From assembly GCF_016907455.1 (NCBI RefSeq), contig NZ_JAFBCB010000001.1, forward strand, positions 3,472,001 to 3,536,000: a DNA stretch of 64,000 bases, given 5' to 3'. Both the position numbers and the translations under genes were made by a program. Source of the DNA: Brachybacterium muris (GTDB lineage Bacteria > Actinomycetota > Actinomycetes > Actinomycetales > Dermabacteraceae). The notes beneath the pieces are model-generated. The model was not told the origin of the DNA. It worked only from the letters and a program-made list of their open reading frames with translations, and did not search any database. Positions within the stretch are counted from its first letter, which is position 1. Every line of letters starts with the position of its first letter. Positions 1 to 8,556 of this stretch are shown piece after piece.

Positions 1-172
1 CATCGTGTGGCACGCGGTGGCTGGAGAGGGTCGCGAGGTACCAGACGGCCTCGACGATGTTGGTCTTGCCCTGGCCGTTCTTCCCCACCAGCACGGTGAT
101 CCCGAGCTCGAAGGCCAGGGTGAGCTGCGGGTAGGAGCGGTAGTCGGTGAGCTCGAGGGAGGTCAGCTGCAC
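1..172 (-). CDS. recF: DNA replication/repair protein RecF (5' part only)
   Basis: RecF binds gapped DNA and, with RecO and RecR, loads RecA during recombinational repair. Only the N-terminal 57 codons are inside the window; the gene runs off the left edge. The reading begins MQLTSLELTDYRSYPQL and contains the Walker A loop GKNGQGKTN around residues 29-37, the RecF/SMC-type P-loop. The GTG at 172 is chosen because the family N-terminus (short beta strand, then the R-S-Y of the 'NFRSY' motif) begins there and because the gap to dnaN is only 19 bp. It is the third gene of the usual dnaA-dnaN-recF order and is probably transcribed with dnaN. A short GC-rich hairpin (GGAGGG/CCCTCC) overlaps its ribosome-binding region. 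Confidence 0.93.
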   Translation of the reverse strand, partial: MQLTSLELTDYRSYPQLTLAFELGITVLVGKNGQGKTNIVEAVWYLATLSSHRVPHD

Positions 173-191
173 GGAGGGTGGTCCCCTCCGC

Positions 192-1325
192 TCAGATCCG
201 CATCGGCATGATCAGGTACTTGTACGAGCTCGACGGGCTGCCCTCGAGGGACTCCTGGCCGGCCATCACCGACGGCTTGATGGAGTCGGTGAAGGTGAGG
301 CGGGCGAACTCGGTGCCGAGTGCCCCCAGGCCGTCCAGCAGGAAGCCGGAGTTGTAGCCGACCACCAGGTCCTCGCCGTCCAGCTGCGCCTCGAGCACCT
401 CGCTGGCCTGGGCGTCGTCACCGGCGCCGGCCTCCAGGGCCACCTGGCCCTCGGTGAAGGACAGGCGCACGGGGGTGTTGCGCTCGGCCACCAGGGACAC
501 GCGCTTGACGGCGTCGATGAGGGGGCCGGTGGCGACCACGGCGGTGATCGGGGTGGTGTCGGGGAACAGGCGGCGCACGGGCGGGTAGTCGCCGTCGACC
601 AGGGTGGAGGTGGTGCGGCGGCCGCCGGCCTCGAAGCCGATCAGGTTCGCCGAACCCTCCTTAGACAGGGCGATGTCAACACTGCCGCCGGTGGAGAGCG
701 AGCGGGCCACCTCGTGCAGGGTGCGGGCGCGCACCAGGGCGGTGAGCTCGGTGCCGGGGGTGGAGGGGTTCCAGGTGAGCTCGCGCATCGCCAGGCGGTA
801 GCGGTCCGTCGACATCAGCGTCATGGTCTCGCCGCTGATCTCGATCTTCACGCCGGTGAGCAGGGGGAGGGTGTCGTCCTTGGAGGCGGCCACGGTGACC
901 TGGGAGATCGCCTCGGCGAACACATCGGCCGGGACGGATCCTGCCACCTCGGGCATCGCGGGCAGCTGGGGGTACTCCTCCACCGGCAAGGTGGCCAGGG
1001 CGAAGCGGGCGCTGCCGCAGCGGACCTGGAGCTTGGTGCCCTCCAGTGCCACGGTGACGTCCTTGTTGGGCAGGGCGCGCACGATGTCCGAGAGCATCCG
1101 GCCCTGGACCAGCACCTCGCCGGGCTGGTCCACCTCGGCGTCGATCGTGATCTGGGCGCTGACCTCGTAGTCGAAGGTGGACAGCTGCAGGCCGCCGCCG
1201 GCATCGGCGACGATGCGCACGCCCTGCAGGATGGGCATCGCGGGTCGCACGGGGAGGGTGCGGGTGGCCCAGGAGACGGCGTCGCCCAGCACGCCGCGGT
1301 CGAGGTGGAACTTCACCGTTGCCAC
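192..1325 (-). CDS. dnaN: DNA polymerase III beta subunit (sliding clamp)
   Basis: The 377-residue protein has the full family length. It forms the ring-shaped dimer that tethers DNA polymerase III to DNA and also docks other repair and replication proteins. The start MATVKFHLDRGVLGDAVSW and the end YKYLIMPMRI match beta-clamp termini; the conserved C-terminal 'PMR' segment is part of the peptide-binding pocket. Three repeated clamp domains of about 120 residues fit the length. The gene lies between the dnaN-dnaA intergenic region and recF in the conserved origin order, and is transcribed away from dnaA. No truncation or unusual residue was noticed. Confidence 0.97.
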   Translation of the reverse strand: MATVKFHLDRGVLGDAVSWATRTLPVRPAMPILQGVRIVADAGGGLQLSTFDYEVSAQITIDAEVDQPGEVLVQGRMLSDIVRALPNKDVTVALEGTKLQVRCGSARFALATLPVEEYPQLPAMPEVAGSVPADVFAEAISQVTVAASKDDTLPLLTGVKIEISGETMTLMSTDRYRLAMRELTWNPSTPGTELTALVRARTLHEVARSLSTGGSVDIALSKEGSANLIGFEAGGRRTTSTLVDGDYPPVRRLFPDTTPITAVVATGPLIDAVKRVSLVAERNTPVRLSFTEGQVALEAGAGDDAQASEVLEAQLDGEDLVVGYNSGFLLDGLGALGTEFARLTFTDSIKPSVMAGQESLEGSPSSSYKYLIMPMRI

Positions 1326-1815
1326 TCCTTCAGAAGGTCGTCATCGTGATCGGGGCCCAGCGTATCGGTTCCGCGCGGTCCTCGCCGACACACCGTCCCA
1401 GATCCTTGACTTCCGAGCTCCTCCCCACCGAGACCGGGTCCCGTTCCTCACAGCGGCCCTCCCCGCCTCCCCGTCCACATCCCCGTCGAGCAACTAACTA
1501 CAGTCCTCTTCTTCACGGCTGTGCACTTCGTGGACAACCCCCGTCATCGCAGGTCACCTCCCATGACCACCCCTGCCACTGATTGTGAATCACAGGCTCG
1601 CGCTCGTGGCTGCACTGTGCATGATCAGCGGCTCATCGCTCATTCCTGTGATTCCTCGATGCACAACGGCTCCTGCGCGGATGCTCACTGATCCACACAA
1701 TCCACAGAGTTGTCCACAATGGGGAGGAACAAGGTCTGCGAAACCCTGCCATCTCCCCGCCCGATCACGGCTCTTCTCCTGGTCACCGCGCACCTTCTCG
1801 CGAGCGACCGGGGCC
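1326..1815. other. dnaN-dnaA intergenic region, conventional oriC candidate
   Basis: About 490 bp without a gene, in the place where actinobacterial oriC normally lies. It contains one consensus DnaA box, TTGTCCACA at 1710-1718, with TGATCCACA (1689-1697) and CAATCCACA (1698-1706) directly beside it, CGTGGACAA (inverted) at 1529-1537 and the weaker CCGTCCACA at 1471-1479. The segment around 1580-1720 is the least GC-rich part. Calling this oriC follows the conserved gene context; the number of good boxes is low for an actinobacterial origin, and the cluster at 17794-18026 has more. Confidence 0.6.
1689..1718 (+). promoter_or_regulatory. Three adjoining DnaA boxes upstream of dnaN
   Basis: TGATCCACA, CAATCCACA and TTGTCCACA lie within 30 bp, the last being a perfect TTRTCCACA box. 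All three point the same way, towards dnaA. They are the core DnaA-binding candidate of the dnaN-dnaA gap. Confidence 0.6.
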
Positions 1816-3570
1816 TCAGTGCCGGGAGGTGGAGTTCGAGCTCTTGATACGTGCGGTGAGTTCGGTGACCTGATTGAAGATCGCCCGCCGTTCCTTCATC
1901 AGCTCACTGATCTTCTTGTTCGCATGCATCACGGTGGTGTGGTCGCGGCCGCCGAACTCCTCGCCGATGCGGATCAGCGGCATGTCGGTCAGCTCACGGC
2001 ACAGGTACATCGCGATCTGACGGGCCGAGACCAGCCGGCGCGAGCGCCCGCTGCCGATGATCTCCTCGACCGACAGCCCGAAGTAGGTGGCGGTCTGGGC
2101 GATGATCGTGGAGGCCGTGATCTGGGTGCCGTCGTCGTGGCTGAGCAGGTCCTTCAGCACGCTCTGGGCGAGGGTGACGTCCATCGGCTGCCGGGACAGG
2201 GAGTGCAGCGCCTGGACGCGGATCAGGGCGCCCTCGAGCTCGCGGATGTTGGTGGCGATGTGGCTGGCGATGTACTCCAGCACGTCGTGCGGGACCTCAC
2301 CGGTGTTCTCCTGGGCGACCTTCTTGCGCAGGATCGCGATGCGGGTCTCGAGGTCCGGGGGCTGCACGTCCGTCATCAGCCCCATCTCGAAGCGGGATCG
2401 CATGCGGTCCTCGAAGCCGCCCAGCTCCTTGGGCGGCAGGTCCGAGGTGATGACGATCTGCTTGTCCGAGTTGTAGAGGGTGTTGAAGGTGTGGAAGAAC
2501 GCCTCCATGGTCTCGGGGGCGCGCTGCAGGAACTGAATGTCGTCGATCAGCAGGATGTCGATGTCGCGGTAGCGGCGCTGGAACTCCTGGGCCTTGCCGA
2601 ACTGGCCGGACTGCACGGAGTTGATGAAGTCGTTGGTGAACTCCTCGGAGTTCACGTACCTCACCACGACCTCGGGGTACAGGCTCTGCGCGTAGTGACC
2701 GATGGCGTGGAGCAAGTGGGTCTTGCCCAGGCCCGAGCCGCCGTAGATGAACAGTGGGTTGTAGGCCTTGGCGGGGGTCTCGGCCACGGCCGAGCACGCC
2801 GCCTGCGCGAAGCGGTTGGAGGAGCCGATCACGAAGGTGTCGAAGGTGTACTTGCCGTTCAGGCGGGAATCGCCCACCAGGGTGGTCTCCGCCGGCGGGG
2901 CCTGTTGCGAGGACACCTGCGAGGGCGCCGGGGAGGGGGAGCCGGCGGTGGCCGGGGACCACAGGGAGCGGCCGGGGCCGGGGGTGGGCTCGGCGGCCGA
3001 CGAGCTGCCTGCGGGTCTAGCGCCGCCGGCCGGACGAGCGGGTTCGGTGGGCGATGCGCCCGGTCCGGCAGGTGAGGGAGCGCCGAAGGACGAGCCGGCC
3101 GAGGGACCGATCCCGCTGCGGTCCTGCTCAGCATCGGTGGTGGACGAGGTGCCGTCGGCACGGGTGAATCCACCGTCGGACCCACTGTTGTGGACAGACC
3201 CCGTGCTGCTGTCCACAGAGTTGTCCACAGATTGTGCACCGGGGGCGGAGGAACGGGAGGTCATAGCGCTGCTGGGCATCTCATCGTCGTCGCCCTCGAG
3301 CAGCAGGGACTCGTCCACCGTGACCGCGAAGCGCATCTCGCGACCGGAGGCCTCGCTCAGTGCCTGCTTGAGCGAATCCACGATCCGGTGCTCGAACAGC
3401 TCCTTCGCCGAGGTGGAGGGGGCGGCGAGCAGGGCGGTGTCGGCCACCACGGCCATCAGCCGGGACAGGGTGAGCAGGGCCATCACCCGGGGCGACACCG
3501 TCTCGTCACGGCGCAGGATCTGGAGGGTGCGCTCCCAGATCGCCTCGACGTCGATGGTGGAGTCGTTCAT
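1816..3570 (-). CDS. dnaA: Chromosomal replication initiator protein DnaA
   Basis: DnaA is the AAA+ ATPase that binds DnaA boxes and opens the origin. From the chosen ATG at 3570 it is 584 residues: domain I about 1-90; a long Ser/Pro/Ala-rich domain II about 91-235; AAA+ domain with Walker [10 protein letters not shown] near 277-285 and Walker B LLIDDIQF; and domain IV with the DnaA signature [15 protein letters not shown] near the end. An ORF extension upstream to 3666 exists, but it overlaps DnaA-box-like repeats, and GGAG lies six bases before ATG 3570, so 3570 is preferred (ATG 3576 is possible). Domain II is longer than in most bacteria, as is common in actinobacteria. DnaA boxes lie inside its coding sequence and upstream, suggesting autoregulation. 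Confidence 0.96.
   Translation of the reverse strand: MNDSTIDVEAIWERTLQILRRDETVSPRVMALLTLSRLMAVVADTALLAAPSTSAKELFEHRIVDSLKQALSEASGREMRFAVTVDESLLLEGDDDEMPSSAMTSRSSAPGAQSVDNSVDSSTGSVHNSGSDGGFTRADGTSSTTDAEQDRSGIGPSAGSSFGAPSPAGPGASPTEPARPAGGARPAGSSSAAEPTPGPGRSLWSPATAGSPSPAPSQVSSQQAPPAETTLVGDSRLNGKYTFDTFVIGSSNRFAQAACSAVAETPAKAYNPLFIYGGSGLGKTHLLHAIGHYAQSLYPEVVVRYVNSEEFTNDFINSVQSGQFGKAQEFQRRYRDIDILLIDDIQFLQRAPETMEAFFHTFNTLYNSDKQIVITSDLPPKELGGFEDRMRSRFEMGLMTDVQPPDLETRIAILRKKVAQENTGEVPHDVLEYIASHIATNIRELEGALIRVQALHSLSRQPMDVTLAQSVLKDLLSHDDGTQITASTIIAQTATYFGLSVEEIIGSGRSRRLVSARQIAMYLCRELTDMPLIRIGEEFGGRDHTTVMHANKKISELMKERRAIFNQVTELTARIKSSNSTSRH
3189..3240. promoter_or_regulatory. DnaA-box cluster embedded in the dnaA coding sequence
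   Basis: Four boxes lie within 52 bp: TGTGGACAG (3189-3197), CTGTCCACA (3209-3217), the perfect TTGTCCACA (3221-3229) and TTGTGCACC (3232-3240). They fall in the codons for about residues 111-127 of DnaA, the disordered linker stretch with VDNSVDSS and SVHNS. Seen directly in the sequence; a binding role is inferred. Confidence 0.55.
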
Positions 3571-3921
3571 GATCATCTCCGGTGGAAGGCAGCAGTCCCG
3601 GTAGTTTTCCACACGATCCACAATCATGTGGAAGAACCTGTGGAAAGCTGTGACCCCGGTCCCCACCCCCGATCGCGCGCCAGTGAGAAACCGGCCACAC
3701 CTGCGCCGACCTGCACCGCAGCCGTTGACCCGGTGCCCCCTCGCCCCTAAGATCGTGCAGTCAGCGCTGCGAGCCGACCTTTCTGCTGTGGCAGTCCAGG
3801 ATCGGCCCGGTCGTCACGGCAGCCGCTCCGTCACCTGCGGGAGCGCCCGATCAGCCCGTCCGCGCAGCAGACCACATGCCACCGCGAGGGGCACGTCCGT
3901 GCCCATGATCGAGGAGAACCG
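3571..3921. promoter_or_regulatory. dnaA-rpmH divergent promoter region with DnaA-box-like sites
   Basis: This 351-bp gap separates the divergent dnaA and rpmH genes and must hold both promoters. Just upstream of dnaA lie TTTTCCACA (3605-3613), CGATCCACA (3614-3622), TGTGGAAGA (3627-3635) and TGTGGAAAG (3639-3647). These are degenerate DnaA boxes placed where they could repress dnaA. The remainder, about 3660-3900, shows no gene. I could not assign -35/-10 elements with confidence. Confidence 0.5.
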
Positions 3922-4059
3922 ATGAGCAAGCGCACCTTCCAGCCGAACAATCGTCGTCGCGCCAAGAAGCACGGCTTCCGCGCCCGCATGCGCACCCGCG
4001 CCGGCCGCGCCATCATCAACGCACGTCGCGCCCGGGGCCGCAGCGAACTGTCGGCCTGA
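3922..4059 (+). CDS. rpmH: 50S ribosomal protein L34
   Basis: A 45-residue, strongly basic protein beginning [19 protein letters not shown], the invariant L34 signature, and ending GRSELSA. L34 is a small structural protein of the large ribosomal subunit. GAGGAG lies about seven bases before the ATG. It is the first gene of the rightward rpmH-rnpA-yidD-yidC-jag-rsmG-parA-parB series, transcribed divergently from dnaA. The actinobacterial feature of L34 just upstream of rnpA is preserved. Confidence 0.98.
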   Translation: MSKRTFQPNNRRRAKKHGFRARMRTRAGRAIINARRARGRSELSA

Positions 4060-4105
4060 GGCCACAGGACGGCGCCCGGGCCATCAAGCAGCCCTGGACC
4101 GTGAC

Positions 4106-4564
4106 GTGAGCACCTGGTCCCGTCACCGGCTCCGCACCGGCGACGAGTTCCGCGCCGTCACCCGCCGTGGCGTGCGCAGCGCCCGATCCCACGTGGTCGT
4201 GCACCTGGCCCTCCTGCCGGAGGGACCGGAGGCGCCCCGCGTGGGATTCGTCGTGTCCAAGAAGGTCGGTAACGCCGTGGTCCGCAACCGCGTGACCCGG
4301 CGCATGCGAGAGATCATCCGACCCCGCCTCACCGCGCTGCCTGCGTGCTCCGCCGTCGTGGTCAGGGCCCTGCCCGGCATCGACTCCCAGCCGTTCGCGC
4401 AGCTGGAGACGGATCTGGCGGGGGCACTCGACTCGGCCGCCCGCAAGCTCGAACGGCGCAACGAGGAGAGGGCCCGGCCCGCGACCTCGACGGCCGGCGA
4501 GCCCTCGACCGGCGGGCCCCTGACCGACGAGGTCGGGGCGAGCACCGGGAAGTCGGAGCGCTGA
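4106..4564 (+). CDS. rnpA: Ribonuclease P protein component
   Basis: This basic protein partners RNase P RNA and helps it remove 5' leaders from pre-tRNAs. The 152-residue reading begins [18 protein letters not shown] and contains the RNR motif in [16 protein letters not shown], the RNA-binding helix typical of RnpA. The last 35 or so residues ([12 protein letters not shown]...) form a low-complexity extension beyond the usual length of about 115-120. The start is a GTG at 4106; a GTG at 4101 is closed by an immediate TGA. The stop TGA overlaps the ATG of yidD (ATGA), implying translational coupling. Confidence 0.93.
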   Translation: MSTWSRHRLRTGDEFRAVTRRGVRSARSHVVVHLALLPEGPEAPRVGFVVSKKVGNAVVRNRVTRRMREIIRPRLTALPACSAVVVRALPGIDSQPFAQLETDLAGALDSAARKLERRNEERARPATSTAGEPSTGGPLTDEVGASTGKSER

Positions 4565-4854
4565 TGCCCGCGACGATGCGCTCCCTGGCCCGGCTCCCGC
4601 GGCGCCTGCTGGCCCTGCCGGTGCGGGCCTACCAGGTGGGGATCTCCCCGTACACCCCTCCCGCCTGCCGCTTCTACCCGGTGTGCTCCCAGTACGGCAT
4701 GGACGCCCTGCGCGTCCACGGTGCCGTCAAGGGGACCGCGCTCACCGCCTGGCGCATCCTGCGCTGCAACCCGCTCACCCGAGGAGGACCCGACCCGGTC
4801 CCCGCCCCGGGGATGTGGAGCAATCCGCGTCGACTGCGGACCCCGGCCCGCTAG
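4564..4854 (+). CDS. yidD: Membrane protein insertion efficiency factor YidD
   Basis: A 96-residue protein with the YidD core: a hydrophobic/amphipathic N-terminus, then the three-cysteine segment [15 protein letters not shown] and the [15 protein letters not shown] signature. YidD is thought to assist YidC in membrane protein insertion, as a peripheral inner-membrane protein. It starts at the ATG overlapping the rnpA stop and lies 86 bp upstream of yidC, the typical rnpA-yidD-yidC arrangement. No anomaly seen. Confidence 0.94.
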   Translation: MPATMRSLARLPRRLLALPVRAYQVGISPYTPPACRFYPVCSQYGMDALRVHGAVKGTALTAWRILRCNPLTRGGPDPVPAPGMWSNPRRLRTPAR

Positions 4855-4940
4855 GGCCTACCCTTGTCCAGAACCCCGACCCGTAGCCGTCACACCGCAT
4901 GGACGTCATGCGCATACCGACGGCAGGAAGAACCAGGCCG

Positions 4941-6053
4941 ATGAACCCTCTGTATCCCATCGAATGGGCCGTGGCATGGATCATGGTGCAGTTCCATGCA
5001 CTGCTGTCCGTGTTCATGGACCCCGACTCCGGCTGGACCTGGGCGCTGTCGGTCGTCGGCCTCACCGTCGTGATCAGGACCCTGATCATCCCGCTGTTCG
5101 TGCGGCAGATCAAAGCCTCCCGGGCCATGCAGATGGTCAGCCCCGAGCTGCAGGCCGTGCAGAAGAAGTACAAGGGCAAGACGGACCAGGAATCCCGCCA
5201 GGCGATGGCGCAGGAGACCATGGCCATCTACAAGGAGGCCGGCGCCAGCCCGTTCTCCTCGTGCCTGCCGATCCTGCTGCAGATGCCGATCTTCTTCGCC
5301 CTGTTCCGGGTGCTGTACACCAAGCTGCCGCAGGCCGCCGGCGGTGAGGGCTTCGGCCCGCTCACCCCGGAGCTGGCGCACAGCGCCTACACCGGCACCT
5401 TCTTCGGCAACGTCACCATCGCCGACAGCTTCCTGAACTCCGGCGACGGCGGCATCACCACCAAGATCATCTCCGGCATCATCATCGCCCTCATGTGCGC
5501 GGTCACCTTCATCACCCAGAAGGAGCTGACCATGCGCAACATGCCCAAGGCAGCCCTCGAGGGGCCGATGGCCAGCACCCAGAAGATGATGCTGTACATG
5601 CTCCCGTTCATCTACGTGATCACGGGACCGGGCATGCCGATCGGTGTGCTGATCTACTGGCTCACCACCAACGTGTGGACCTTCGTCCAGCAGTACATCG
5701 TCATCCGCGCCACCCCCACTCCGGGCTCCGACGCCGACAAGCAGCGCCAGGCCCGCATCAACGCCAAGCGGGAGAAGAAGGGCCTGGAGCCGCTGGACTT
5801 CACGCCGAAGAAGAAGGTGGTGGAGGAGCCCGAGGAGGCGCCCACCATCCGGGTGCAGCCCAAGAAGAACAAGAAGCTCAGCGACCAGGAGAAGCTCGAG
5901 CGCGCCCGCGAGGCCCGCGCCAGGGCCCAGGCCGAGCGGAAGGCCGCCCAGGAGGCCGCCGGCGCGCAGGAGAAGCCCAAGCCCTCCTCCTCGCCGTTGA
6001 ACAAGGGTTCCAAGGGGTCGAAAGGCTCGAAGGGCTCCAAGCGTCACAAGTGA
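4941..6053 (+). CDS. yidC: Membrane protein insertase YidC
   Basis: YidC inserts and folds inner-membrane proteins, alone or with SecYEG. The start at 4941 gives MNPLYPIEWAVAWIMVQFH, the usual actinobacterial YidC N-terminus, with AGGAAG upstream; an in-frame ATG at 4899 would add 14 residues. The 370-residue protein has a single N-terminal segment, then the conserved insertase core: the basic groove region TVVIRTLIIPLFVRQIKASR, the hairpin after it, and three later membrane segments. The C-terminal ~100 residues are cytoplasmic, Lys-rich and charged, ending in four GSK repeats (KGSKGSKGSKGSKRHK), consistent with ribosome contact. The next gene (jag) begins 70 bp on. Confidence 0.96.
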   Translation: MNPLYPIEWAVAWIMVQFHALLSVFMDPDSGWTWALSVVGLTVVIRTLIIPLFVRQIKASRAMQMVSPELQAVQKKYKGKTDQESRQAMAQETMAIYKEAGASPFSSCLPILLQMPIFFALFRVLYTKLPQAAGGEGFGPLTPELAHSAYTGTFFGNVTIADSFLNSGDGGITTKIISGIIIALMCAVTFITQKELTMRNMPKAALEGPMASTQKMMLYMLPFIYVITGPGMPIGVLIYWLTTNVWTFVQQYIVIRATPTPGSDADKQRQARINAKREKKGLEPLDFTPKKKVVEEPEEAPTIRVQPKKNKKLSDQEKLERAREARARAQAERKAAQEAAGAQEKPKPSSSPLNKGSKGSKGSKGSKRHK

Positions 6054-6122
6054 CACCGTCCCTGGGCGCGCTGACGCTCCCGGGACCTCCCCGTACCCCG
6101 CAGCATTCCAGGAGGACCACCG

Positions 6123-6851
6123 ATGAACGACACCACCGAACCCCAGCAGCCCACGGGCACCACCGATGCGTCCACCCCCGACGCCACCGGGATGGACGCC
6201 GAGATCATCACGCTCGACGAGCAGCCGGAGGCCGTCAAGCCCGACGCCGTGAAGAGTGAGGATGCGAAGGCTGAGCCCACGACGGGTGAGGCCGAGGGCT
6301 CCGCCGATCCTCGCGCCGCGTCCGACGAGGACCGTGAGGACGACGACGCCCCCGTCGCCGGCCCCGCCGGTGAGAGCCGCCAGGACCGCCTGAAGCGCCT
6401 GGAGGAGGAGGGCGACATCGCCGCCGACTACCTCGAGGAGCTGCTGGACATCGCCGACCTCGACGGCGACATCGACATCGACGTGGACGGCGATCGCGCC
6501 TCCGTGGAGGTGCGCGGCGCCACCCAGCTGAAGAAGATGAACGAGCCCCGCGGTGAGCTGCTGGACGCTCTGCAGGAGCTGACCCGCCTGGCCGTGCAGA
6601 CCCGCACCGGTGACCGCTCCCGCCTGATGCTCGACATCTGCGGCTTCCGCGCCCAGCACAAGGAGAGCCTCGAGGACCTCGCGGCCGACGCCGTCGCCCA
6701 GGCCAAGTCCGGTGGCGCCCCCGTGCCGCTGCGCCCGATGAACCCCTTCGAGCGCAAGGTCGTCCACGACGTCGCCAAGCGCGAGGGCCTGCGTTCGGAG
6801 TCCGACGGTGACGGCAAGGACCGTCACGTCGTCATCTACCCGGCCTCCTGA
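6123..6851 (+). CDS. jag: Jag/KhpB-type RNA-binding protein (KH-R3H)
   Basis: A 242-residue protein with an acidic, low-complexity first ~85 residues, a KH-like middle (about 95-165, with LLDIADLDGDIDIDVDGD...VEVRGATQLKKMNEPRGELLDALQEL) and a C-terminal R3H domain including PMNPFERKVVHDVAKREGL and ending DRHVVIYPAS. The R3H pattern (R/K-x3-H) is visible as ERKVVHD. Jag/KhpB proteins bind RNA and affect cell elongation and division; neighbours yidC and rsmG are the standard context. An AGGAGG site lies shortly before the ATG. Confidence 0.9.
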   Translation: MNDTTEPQQPTGTTDASTPDATGMDAEIITLDEQPEAVKPDAVKSEDAKAEPTTGEAEGSADPRAASDEDREDDDAPVAGPAGESRQDRLKRLEEEGDIAADYLEELLDIADLDGDIDIDVDGDRASVEVRGATQLKKMNEPRGELLDALQELTRLAVQTRTGDRSRLMLDICGFRAQHKESLEDLAADAVAQAKSGGAPVPLRPMNPFERKVVHDVAKREGLRSESDGDGKDRHVVIYPAS

Positions 6852-6859
6852 GGCCCCGC

Positions 6860-7552
6860 ATGACTCCCGTCTCCACAGTGCCCGAGGAGCTGCGCAGCCC
6901 GGCCGAGCGGGTCTTCGGTGACCGCCTGGCACTGGTCGAGCGATTCACCGGGATGCTCGCCGCCGAGGGGCCCGAACGCGGCCTCATCGGCCCGCGCGAG
7001 GTGGACCGTCTGTGGGAGCGGCACGTGCTGAACTGCGCCCTGCTGGCCGATGCGATCGACGAGGTCTCCGCGGCCGGCCGGCCCACCGCCACCCTGGCCG
7101 ACGTGGGCTCCGGGGCAGGGCTGCCCGGTGTGGTGATCGCCATCGCTCGCCCGCAGCTGCAGGTCACGCTGATCGAGACCATGCAGCGCCGCACCACCTG
7201 GCTGGACGAGGTGAACACGGAACTGGGGCTGGGCATGGAAGTGGTGCGTGCCCGCGCCGAGGAGCTGCACAAGGACCGCTCCTTCGACCTGGTGACCGCA
7301 CGGGCAGTGGCGGCGCTGGACAAGCTGGCTAAGTGGACCCTGCCGCTGGTGGCCGACGGCGGCACGCTGCTGGCCATGAAGGGCGGCTCGGCCGGCGAGG
7401 AGATCGAGAAGGCCGCCCCGGTGCTCAAGCGACTGGGTGGGACCGATGCCCGCATCGGCCGCTACGGGGACGGCGAGGTGGAGGTTCCCACTACAGTGGT
7501 CCACGTGCTCCGCACTCCCCAGGCGACCAGGAAGGGAGGCCGACGTGGCTGA
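6860..7552 (+). CDS. rsmG: 16S rRNA (guanine-N7) methyltransferase RsmG
   Basis: RsmG (GidB) methylates N7 of a guanosine in the 530 loop of 16S rRNA (G527 in E. coli); its loss gives low-level streptomycin resistance. The 230-residue protein contains the SAM-binding motif LADVGSGAGLPGVVIAI near residues 77-93 and the downstream VTARAVAALDKLAKW segment typical of the family. It starts 9 bp after jag. Its stop at 7550-7552 overlaps the parA start, so the two are probably translationally coupled. Length and motifs are normal. Confidence 0.95.
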   Translation: MTPVSTVPEELRSPAERVFGDRLALVERFTGMLAAEGPERGLIGPREVDRLWERHVLNCALLADAIDEVSAAGRPTATLADVGSGAGLPGVVIAIARPQLQVTLIETMQRRTTWLDEVNTELGLGMEVVRARAEELHKDRSFDLVTARAVAALDKLAKWTLPLVADGGTLLAMKGGSAGEEIEKAAPVLKRLGGTDARIGRYGDGEVEVPTTVVHVLRTPQATRKGGRRG

Positions 7553-8468
7553 TCAGCGCGACGTCCCCGCGACATCACGCACCGGGATGGAAGACACCCC
7601 GCTGATGCGCGAACTGGCCCGTGACCACGCCCGTCGTCGCGAGCTGGAGGGCCTGGAGTTCGGCGTCCCCGAGAACACCCGGGTGATCACCATCGCCAAC
7701 CAGAAGGGTGGGGTGGGAAAGACCTCCACCACCGTGAACCTGGCGGCTGCGCTGTCCATGGGCGGGCTGAACGTGCTGGTGGTGGACGCGGACCCGCAGG
7801 GCAACGCCTCCACCGCGCTGGGGATCGACCACCACGCCGACGTGCCCAGCATGTACGAGGTGCTGGTGGAGTCCACCCCCATGCACGAGGTGATCCAGCA
7901 GGTCCCCGAGATGGACCGCCTGCTGTGCGCCCCCGCCACCATCAATCTCTCCGGCGCCGAGATCGAGCTGGTCTCGATGGTGGCCCGGGAGAACCGGCTG
8001 CGCGGCGCGATCCGTGACCTGCTCGCCCACCGCGAGAAGGAGGGGCAGCCGCGCCTGGACTACGTGCTGATCGACTGCCCGCCGTCACTGGGCCTGCTCA
8101 CCGTGAACGCGCTGGTCGCCGCCCGTGAGGTGCTGATCCCCATCCAGGCCGAGTACTACGCCCTCGAGGGCCTCACACTGCTGCTGAACAACATCGAGCT
8201 GCTGCGCCAGCACCTGAACCCGGACCTGGTGGTCTCCTCGATCCTGCTGACGATGTACGACGCCCGCACCCGGCTGGCCGCACAGGTGGCGCAGGATGTG
8301 CGCGAGCACTTCCCGGACCAGACCTTCACCACCGCGATCCCGCGCTCGGTGCGGATCTCGGAGGCCCCCAGCTACGGGCAGACGGTGCTCACCTACGACC
8401 CGGCCTCCAGCGGTGCCCTCGCGTACCGGGCAGCGGCCCACGAGCTCACCACCCGCCCGGCACCTTGA
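7545..8468 (+). CDS. parA: Chromosome partitioning ATPase ParA
   Basis: ParA is a deviant Walker ATPase that binds nucleoid DNA non-specifically and moves ParB-parS complexes away from each other. From the GTG at 7545 it has 307 residues: Walker A' KGGVGKTST, then VLVVDADPQGNAST (A') and YVLIDCPPSLGLLTVNAL (Walker B). The GTG is preferred over the longer frame because GGGAGG lies about five bases before it and the upstream frame lies inside rsmG. It overlaps rsmG by 8 bp and precedes parB by 88 bp. Confidence 0.96.
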   Translation: MADQRDVPATSRTGMEDTPLMRELARDHARRRELEGLEFGVPENTRVITIANQKGGVGKTSTTVNLAAALSMGGLNVLVVDADPQGNASTALGIDHHADVPSMYEVLVESTPMHEVIQQVPEMDRLLCAPATINLSGAEIELVSMVARENRLRGAIRDLLAHREKEGQPRLDYVLIDCPPSLGLLTVNALVAAREVLIPIQAEYYALEGLTLLLNNIELLRQHLNPDLVVSSILLTMYDARTRLAAQVAQDVREHFPDQTFTTAIPRSVRISEAPSYGQTVLTYDPASSGALAYRAAAHELTTRPAP

Positions 8469-8556
8469 CCCCCACGGTCCGCAGGAGGCGACGACGCATA
8501 CGGCGGACACTCCCATCACGCTCTCGGTGGATGATCCACCCGGAAGGACGACGGAC

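Noticed and set aside
147..1349. Long plus-strand frame opposite dnaN
   Set aside because: A shadow frame of dnaN: Gly/Ala/His-rich composition, no homology pattern, and dnaN is certain on the other strand. The same applies to long opposite-strand frames over dnaA, yidC, trxB, murJ, cca, GH31, SelO and ppsA.
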